A stretch of 10,642 bases of DNA from contig CAMPIH010000075.1 in assembly GCA_946886275.1 (NCBI GenBank), positions 1 to 10,642 on the forward strand. Direction: 5' to 3'. A program made the translations under genes and the position numbers. Below, one piece after another: positions 7,100 through 10,642 of this stretch. The notes beneath the pieces were generated by a model, which was not told the DNA's origin, did not search any database, and was given only the letters and a program-made list of their open reading frames with translations. Source of the DNA: an uncultured Sphingosinicella sp. Its GTDB lineage: Bacteria; Pseudomonadota; Alphaproteobacteria; Sphingomonadales; Sphingomonadaceae. Within the stretch, counting starts at the first letter, position 1, and the number at the start of each line of letters is the position of its first letter.

Positions 7100-7313
7100 G
7101 CAGATGATCCAGAACCGGACGAGGGAATATCAAACCAGCTAGAGAACCCCGTCCCGATCCAGGGCTGAACTAAGCGACGCCCTCCTCGCTCGACATCTGG
7201 ATGAGCGGATCGCGGGCCGCCGCGAAGTCCATCTCCACCTCCTGCCAGAAGACGTCGAGAAGGCCGGCAAGCTCGCTGATGTGGGGCACGTCGTGCCGCC
7301 GCACGAGCCGATA
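7099..7313. repeat. right imperfect direct repeat bracketing the TonB-receptor gene
   Basis: This is the second copy of the segment at 4071-4306, beginning at the last base of the receptor stop codon. It holds a decayed tail of the L,D-transpeptidase gene (7100-7165), then the intact 3' end of the 90-aa minus-strand gene. In this copy the transpeptidase part has a one-base deletion and the ~33 bp after its stop codon are missing. The exact start of similarity at the receptor stop codon suggests that the junction of the inserted segment lies there. Confidence 0.8.
7100..7165 (+). pseudogene. remnant of the 3' end of the L,D-transpeptidase gene
   Basis: Read on the plus strand, this gives QMIQNRTREYQTS and then TAG, against QQMTENRTREYQIELENPVPIRVQE in the complete gene ending at 4147. 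A one-base deletion near 7131 shifts the frame, after which the DNA still matches through GAGAACCCCGTCCCGATCC. Only the last ~25 codons are present; the upstream part is replaced by the receptor gene. It has no start and cannot make a functional product. Confidence 0.8.
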
Positions 7314-7442
7314 TTTCTCGGTCAGGAGCGAGACCTCGGCGAGGATGAGCCGGGTCAGTTCGCCATGCGTGTCGAGCGAAGGGATGGCTTCATAGGCCTC
7401 GATCGCCTGGGCTCGGAGAAGCGCTTCATTATCCCCTATCAT
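7170..7442 (-). CDS. hypothetical 90-aa helical protein
   Basis: I do not recognise the family. The protein (MIGDNEALLRAQ...SSEEGVA) is acidic and predicted almost wholly alpha-helical, with no signal peptide or membrane segment, so it is probably cytosolic. A RRHDVPHI motif near the middle and the block LLDVFWQEVEMDFAAARDPL are shared with the truncated copy at 4178-4306 and are the best candidates for functional positions. The ATG at 7442 is chosen over longer in-frame options because GGGAGG lies 6 nt before it. Also, the preceding gene stops at 7444, leaving a single base between stop and start (TGAGATG). That spacing implies one transcript and coupled translation with the 204-aa membrane-anchored protein, so the two may act together. 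It converges on the receptor gene. Confidence 0.8.
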   Translation of the reverse strand: MIGDNEALLRAQAIEAYEAIPSLDTHGELTRLILAEVSLLTEKYRLVRRHDVPHISELAGLLDVFWQEVEMDFAAARDPLIQMSSEEGVA

Positions 7443-7443
7443 C

Positions 7444-8058
7444 TCACCCTCCCAAGGGTTGAAGGAAAAGGCCGGTCGGCTCCTTCGGGTCCGCCGTGAA
7501 CAGCCAGGCGGCGCCGCCAATGGCAGCGATCAGGAAAAGCACGATCATCATCGCGACGAGATGGGTTCTCCAGTCGCGACGGCTCTCCTGCGGCGACTCC
7601 AGCATCCAGGAGTCGGACCTGGGATGGCCGGATCCAGGGCCGCTGCTTTCGATCGAAATATGGGGATCCGGCGGCAGTTCGGCTTGAGTCGGCGCCGGAG
7701 TCTCGACACTGGGCTCCGCCCGCAAGCGGCGAAACTCTCGCCGGCTGATGCCGCCGACCAGGGCGAGCTTTTCGCGGGCAAGCGCCGCGCGCTGCGCCTC
7801 CAGCTCGCTTTGGAGAAGATCGATCTCGCTGTCCGAACGGGGAATCTGATCGACGAGGTCGCGAATCTCATCGTCGAGAGAGACGAGATCGTCCATGGTC
7901 TCGAGGACGAGCCGTCGGTCTCGGCGCTCCATCGCCACGTGAAGCCTGGCCATCTTGAGCGCGCTCGCCCGGACGAGGGTCAGGCCGCGCGCCAGCTCGT
8001 CGCCGCCGATCGGGCGGTCCGGGCGAAGCGGCCAGGCCGTCGTCCCGCCATTTGCCAT
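7444..8058 (-). CDS. hypothetical 204-aa tail-anchored membrane protein
   Basis: I do not recognise the family. Residues about 18-112 form a charged, heptad-like helical region (MARLHVAMERRDRRLVLETMDDLVS, then LDDEIRDLVDQI and SELEAQRAALAREKLAL), a probable coiled coil. A Pro/Ser-rich disordered linker (about 115-163) follows, then one hydrophobic helix (about 167-187, MMIVLFLIAAIGGAAWLF) and a 17-residue tail. With no N-terminal signal, the bulk should face the cytoplasm, anchored at the C-terminal side. The ATG start at 8058 has a strong purine-rich site (GGAGGGAGCAGGA) just upstream. The gene lies one base upstream of the 90-aa gene in the same orientation, suggesting a two-protein unit, possibly a membrane scaffold with a soluble partner; that role is inference. 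Confidence 0.8.
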   Translation of the reverse strand: MANGGTTAWPLRPDRPIGGDELARGLTLVRASALKMARLHVAMERRDRRLVLETMDDLVSLDDEIRDLVDQIPRSDSEIDLLQSELEAQRAALAREKLALVGGISRREFRRLRAEPSVETPAPTQAELPPDPHISIESSGPGSGHPRSDSWMLESPQESRRDWRTHLVAMMIVLFLIAAIGGAAWLFTADPKEPTGLFLQPLGG

Positions 8059-8184
8059 TGTTCCTGCTCCCTCCGCAGCCGTTCGGCCTTTTGCGTGCAG
8101 TGCAAGAATGACGGTCGAGGCGCTGCGCGCAATCGCCGCTGCCCCGGAACTGGCCAGTCCGTTCCGCCCCCGCGACGAGCGACG

Positions 8185-8598
8185 TCATGATGCCGAAGAC
8201 GTCTCCGCTCGATCGTCACTTTCATCCCGATCATGCGCAAGGAGCGCCGCAACGAAGGCGACCGTGAACATCAGGTGGATGACGAGGAAGACCGCGGCGA
8301 TCTCCCGCGCTTCGCCGCTCACCACGCCCCAGATGTCATTGGCGGCGACGGAAGCGAAGCCGATGATGTTGGCGATCAGGACCGCTCTCAATGTCGTCGA
8401 AGGCTCGGCGTTGCGCGACAGCCAGTTGAGCGCCGCGATACCGAGAAAAGGTCCGCCCAGAAGGCGAAGCAAGGCGAGCAGCTCGGGCGGAGAGTCGTTC
8501 GGGACTGCGCCGACGCCGAACTGGAGCGGGAAGGCCATCAGCGCTAGCCCCAAAGCGGCGAGGTAAACGGCCGAGACGGTGAGCGTTGCTTTGCGCAT
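8185..8598 (-). CDS. small four-helix integral membrane protein (137 aa), unknown function
   Basis: There are four predicted membrane helices at about 5-27 (LTVSAVYLAALGLALMAFPL), 41-60 (LLALLRLLGGPFLGIAALNW), 69-92 (RAVLIANIIGFASVAANDIW) and 99-121 (IAAVFLVIHLMFTVAFVAAL). A charged, Ser/Asp/Glu-rich cytosolic-type tail follows. Size and layout resemble small DUF4345-like membrane proteins, but I cannot confirm membership. The ATG at 8598 is chosen because GGAGG lies 8 nt upstream and the preceding in-frame extension (to about 8904) is not protein-like and crosses the divergent promoter region. It lies 126 bp upstream of the 204-aa gene in the same direction, so co-transcription is possible but not tight. 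Confidence 0.8.
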   Translation of the reverse strand: MRKATLTVSAVYLAALGLALMAFPLQFGVGAVPNDSPPELLALLRLLGGPFLGIAALNWLSRNAEPSTTLRAVLIANIIGFASVAANDIWGVVSGEAREIAAVFLVIHLMFTVAFVAALLAHDRDESDDRAETSSAS

Positions 8599-8841
8599 TG
8601 ATCGGACCTCCAGACGGAACTCGCGGAGCATCTGCCGTCCATTCATGCCTATCGATCGGCGGGGCGTGAAGCTGGAAACATTCAGATTGCGGGCAATGTC
8701 GTGCATTCCCCGCCGGAAAGCGGCAAAGGCGTCGCGACGAGGAGTCGAAGCGCTGCTCGCGCCGCCATTGTCATGAACCACGCCGCTCCGAGCTATTTTG
8801 ATGAATGGGCGGAGAGGGGCTGAACGGCAACGGAGATTCAG
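8599..8841. other. divergent intergenic region before the DUF5996 gene
   Basis: This 243-bp region separates the minus-strand membrane-protein gene from the plus-strand DUF5996 gene and should contain promoters for both. I find ribosome-binding sites at each end (CCTCC at 8606-8610 for the minus gene, GGAG near 8831 for the plus gene). I see no promoter pair or dyad that I would defend, and no small ORF with a supported start. Confidence 0.4.
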
Positions 8842-9807
8842 ATGGACGCGTCCTGGCCGGAAATCCCTTATCCCGAATGGGCGGAGACCTGCGCCGCGCT
8901 CCATCTTTATTCCCAGATCGTCGGCAAGTATCGGCTGGCCCTAACGCCTTGGGTCAATCATTCCTGGCATGCGACGCTCTACGTCGACGCGACGGGGCTC
9001 ACCACCGGGCCGGTCACGGACGGCGACCAGGCGATCGAGGTGCGCTTCGATCTGAAGGCGCACAGGCTCGTCGCGCTCAACTCACGAGGAGAAATGGACG
9101 GGTTCGCGCTGAGGCCGGGCACGGTCGCCGACTTCCACGACCGTTTCCGGCGCCTGATCGCCGGCCTCGGCGGAACCGCGCGGTTCAACGACCGGCCGAA
9201 CGAGGTGAGCGATCCCGTCCCCTTCCCGGACGACCACCGTCCCCGGCCTTATGATCGGGACCGTGTCGAGCGCTTCCATCGGGCGCTCGTCACCGTGGAT
9301 TCGGTCTTCAGGAGGTTCAGGACGGGCTTCCTCGGCAAGGTCAGCCCCGTCCACCTCTTCTGGGGCAGCTTCGACCTGGCCGTCACCCGCTTCTCCGGAC
9401 GCAAGGCGCCGCCGCATCCGGGCGGCATCCCCAACCTTCCCGACGAGGTCACCCGAGAGGCTTACAGCCACGAAGTGTCGTCCGCCGGATTCTGGCCGGG
9501 AGGCGGCGGCCCGATCGACTATCCCGCCTTCTATTCCTATGCCTATCCGCCTCCGCCCGGCTTCGCGGACGCAGGGATCGAACCGGGCGCCAGCTTCTTC
9601 AGCAAGGATCTCGGCGAGTTCATCCTGCCTTATGAGGCGGTGCGCTCTTCCCCGGCCCCGGAAGAAGTGCTGATGCGGTTTCTTCAAAGCAGTTATGAGG
9701 CGGCAGCGACCTTCGGAAACTGGGATCGATCGAAGCTGGAATGCCCGATTGGGGTGGCGGGCAAGCCTCGCATCGTGCCGGCGCCGGCTGCGGCGGCGGC
9801 AGACTAG
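8842..9807 (+). CDS. DUF5996 family protein
   Basis: A 321-aa protein matching DUF5996 over nearly its whole length; the biochemical function of the family is unknown to me. Family landmarks are WPEIPYPEW, ALHLYSQIVGKYRLALTPWVNHSWHATLYV (read in two blocks), GLTTGPV, GKVSPVHLFWGSFDLAVTRF, REAYSHEVSSAGFWPGGG, FYSYAYPPPPGF, DLGEFILPYEAVR and FLQSSYEAAATFGNWDR. Many conserved Trp, His and Glu residues (for example HEVSSAGFWPG) suggest a buried, possibly metal- or ligand-binding site, but that is inference. There is no signal peptide or membrane helix, so it is probably cytosolic. The ATG is preceded by GGAG at about 7 nt, and the protein begins at the usual family start. The last ~15 residues are a low-complexity Ala/Pro tail. 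The gene appears monocistronic. Confidence 0.92.
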   Translation: MDASWPEIPYPEWAETCAALHLYSQIVGKYRLALTPWVNHSWHATLYVDATGLTTGPVTDGDQAIEVRFDLKAHRLVALNSRGEMDGFALRPGTVADFHDRFRRLIAGLGGTARFNDRPNEVSDPVPFPDDHRPRPYDRDRVERFHRALVTVDSVFRRFRTGFLGKVSPVHLFWGSFDLAVTRFSGRKAPPHPGGIPNLPDEVTREAYSHEVSSAGFWPGGGGPIDYPAFYSYAYPPPPGFADAGIEPGASFFSKDLGEFILPYEAVRSSPAPEEVLMRFLQSSYEAAATFGNWDRSKLECPIGVAGKPRIVPAPAAAAAD

Positions 9808-9818
9808 TGGCGGAGCGG
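9806..9818. repeat. 13-bp copy of the tRNA-Ser 3' end, candidate vestigial attachment site
   Basis: AGTGGCGGAGCGG at the DUF5996 stop codon is identical and in the same orientation to 10589-10601, which is the 3' acceptor end of the tRNA-Ser gene plus two flanking bases. Integrative elements often leave a copy of a tRNA 3' end at their far border. Here the match is short, no integrase lies between the copies, and the enclosed ~770 bp holds only the EF-loop gene, so chance is a real alternative. Confidence 0.3.
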
Positions 9819-9829
9819 AACTCCTCCAG

Positions 9830-9841
9830 CTGATCGATCAG
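9830..9841. repeat. 12-bp perfect palindrome between convergent genes
   Basis: CTGATCGATCAG is self-complementary with no loop, between the stop codons of the DUF5996 gene and the EF-loop protein gene. It has no adjacent T-run, so it is not a typical intrinsic terminator. It may be a protein-binding site or chance. Confidence 0.3.
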
Positions 9842-9849
9842 GCGTCTTA

Positions 9850-10332
9850 TTACCGATAACGTCGTCCCTGCTGCGCCAGACGCATCTCGCGACGGGTCAC
9901 CCGACCGTCACGATTGAGATCGTAGGGGCTGTACTGCTGATAGCCGTAATAATGGTCGCCATAACCCTGGTCGATCTGGGCCTGACGGTTCTCCCTGGCG
10001 TCGACTCGGCCGTCGCGGTTGAAATCGTAGGGGTTGTACTCGTCGTAGGACCGGTCGATCTGGGCCTGGCGGTTCTCCCTGGCGTCGACGCGGCCGTCAC
10101 GGTTGAAATCATAGGGGCTGTACTCGCCATATCCGCCATGACGGCCATAACCGCCGCGGCTGCCGCGGGCCCGGTCGATCTGGGCCTGGCGATTCTCCCT
10201 GGAATCGACTCGGCCGTCACGGTTGAAATCATAGGGGCTGTACTGGCCACGACCATATTGGGCCGATGCAGGCGCGGCGAAGCTGGAAACGGCCACGACA
10301 GCCGCAGCGATGCCAAGAGCGATCTTACTCAT
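9850..10332 (-). CDS. exported protein with four tandem EF-hand-type calcium-binding loops
   Basis: A 160-aa protein with a clear signal peptide (MSKIALGIAAAVVAVSSFA..., cleavage after ASA at about residue 24), so periplasmic or secreted. The mature part is four repeats built on YSPYDFNRDGRVDARE plus NRQAQID. Each has a 12-residue loop with the EF-hand ligand pattern D-x-N-x-D-G-x-V-x-x-x-E: D35-E46, D75-E86, D103-E114 and D138-E149. The fourth repeat is diverged (Thr at loop position 9, no NRQAQID). The entering helix of a classical EF-hand is missing and replaced by a Tyr/Pro/Gly segment, closer to dockerin-like or extracellular Ca loops. Spacers rich in Gly, Tyr and Arg vary in length. The ATG is well supported by AAAGGAG 8 nt upstream. 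It is transcribed alone and converges on the DUF5996 gene. Calcium binding is predicted from the loops; the cell role is unknown. Confidence 0.9.
   Translation of the reverse strand: MSKIALGIAAAVVAVSSFAAPASAQYGRGQYSPYDFNRDGRVDSRENRQAQIDRARGSRGGYGRHGGYGEYSPYDFNRDGRVDARENRQAQIDRSYDEYNPYDFNRDGRVDARENRQAQIDQGYGDHYYGYQQYSPYDLNRDGRVTRREMRLAQQGRRYR
9970..10245 (-). repeat. three tandem 72-bp units in the EF-loop gene
   Basis: Near-identical 72-bp units lie at 9970-10041, 10054-10125 and 10174-10245, each coding for 24 residues from the Tyr before SPYDF/NPYDF through NRQAQID. They are separated by 12 and 48 bp; a shorter diverged fourth unit lies at about 9886-9935. The high DNA identity implies recent duplication or gene conversion, and copy number may vary between strains. 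Confidence 0.85.
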
Positions 10333-10590
10333 GATGTAACTCCTTTGAACGCCGCATGCACGTTACGGGGCGTTACGATCCGCCTAAGTCACTGGCGCTG
10401 AGCCTTTTCTGAATGCGTTGGTTGGCCCTCGTTCATCCTGGACCCGGGTTCGCCCGCGCCTTCAGCCGAGCATGCTCCACGCCAGTAAGGTTCATGCCCG
10501 CCCGCGAACCCAGATCAGCTGGCGTCGCAGTCGGCGGCCGATTGGCTCGGCCAAGGATCTGATGGGATTCCGGGAGCTTGGAAAAATAAG
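10333..10590. other. gene-free stretch between EF-loop gene and tRNA-Ser
   Basis: This 258-bp region contains the EF-loop ribosome-binding site, the CGTTACG repeats, and near 10536-10552 a 6-bp hairpin (GGCCGA/TCGGCC with a 5-nt loop) downstream of the tRNA on its strand. A short A/T-rich run (GAAAAATA, 10581-10588) follows the tRNA 3' end directly. The hairpin is not followed by a T-run, so tRNA termination here is uncertain. No supported ORF is seen. Confidence 0.4.
10361..10377. promoter_or_regulatory. direct repeat CGTTACG x2 at 10-bp spacing upstream of the EF-loop gene
   Basis: Two CGTTACG copies at 10361-10367 and 10371-10377 (CGTAACG on the gene's strand) begin 29 bp before its ATG and sit one helical turn apart. 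This layout suits a regulator binding one DNA face, for example a response regulator. No promoter elements are clear around it, so the assignment is tentative. Confidence 0.35.
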
Positions 10591-10642
10591 TGGCGGAGCG
10601 GGAGGGATTCGAACCCTCGATACGGTTTTGCCGTATACTCAC
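10591..10642 (-). tRNA. tRNA-Ser, 3' half only (5' half beyond window edge)
   Basis: On the minus strand the sequence gives a long variable arm with stem TACGG/CCGTA, then a T-arm of five pairs GAGGG/CCCTC around TTCGAAT, the 3' acceptor strand CCGCTCC, discriminator G and an encoded CCA. A long variable arm limits it to Ser or Leu in practice; discriminator G fits Ser (Leu has A). The anticodon lies outside the window, so the isoacceptor is unknown. The 5' acceptor strand is predicted to be GGAGCGG. Confidence 0.93.

Noticed and set aside
7443..7520. Longer start for the 90-aa protein (116 aa)
   Set aside because: It would overlap the 3' end of the upstream gene by over 70 bp; ATG 7442 has a strong ribosome-binding site.
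8599..8904. N-terminal extension of the four-helix membrane protein
   Set aside because: Composition is not protein-like, the region overlaps the divergent DUF5996 start, and a good ribosome-binding site supports ATG 8598.
10446..10511. 8-bp inverted repeat GGGTTCGC/GCGAACCC near the tRNA
   Set aside because: The arms are short and about 50 bp apart; expected by chance in GC-rich DNA.
10433..10642. 69-aa minus-strand ORF at the right edge
   Set aside because: It starts within the tRNA-Ser; EGSNPSRSA is the familiar false translation of a tRNA 3' half.

Overview
The window reads as a GC-rich alphaproteobacterial chromosome, most likely from the order Sphingomonadales. This rests on a large TonB-dependent receptor with a proline-rich segment, an MHS-type MFS transporter with a long extracytoplasmic loop, codon use dominated by G/C at third positions, and frequent GTG/TTG starts. 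No transposase, integrase, CRISPR array or rRNA is present. The genus cannot be fixed from the sequence alone.

Left part (1-3305): the 3' part of a myo-inositol-1-phosphate synthase gene runs off the left edge. It overlaps by ATGA a stand-alone nucleotidyltransferase that resembles CTP:inositol-1-phosphate cytidylyltransferase. Together they predict glucose-6-phosphate -> inositol-1-phosphate -> CDP-inositol, a head-group donor for inositol lipids or di-inositol phosphate compounds. A convergent MFS transporter gene (minus strand) follows.

Middle (3482-7442): an L,D-transpeptidase-like lipoprotein candidate has Ser where the family has its catalytic Cys. A TonB-dependent receptor gene (4463-7099) follows. 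It is bracketed by two imperfect direct repeats of roughly 200-235 bp (about 4071-4306 and 7099-7313). Each repeat holds the 3' tail of the L,D-transpeptidase gene and, facing it, the 3' tail of a small minus-strand gene. The complete L,D-transpeptidase lies left of the receptor and the complete small gene lies right of it; the opposite tails are decayed remnants. This suggests that the receptor gene interrupts an ancestral convergent gene pair, with duplication of the junction.

Right part (7170-10642): on the minus strand, a tail-anchored 204-aa protein and a 90-aa helical protein form a tight two-gene operon, with a 137-aa four-helix membrane protein upstream. Divergent from these is a DUF5996 gene. 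Beyond it, on the minus strand, lies an exported protein made of four EF-hand-type calcium loops, then the 3' half of a tRNA-Ser cut by the right edge. A 13-bp copy of the tRNA 3' end lies at the stop codon of the DUF5996 gene.

The clearest points for follow-up are the repeat-bracketed receptor, the Cys-to-Ser L,D-transpeptidase, the inositol-1-phosphate/CDP-inositol gene pair and the exported tandem EF-loop protein. Nothing here amounts to a complete, obviously new multi-gene system.
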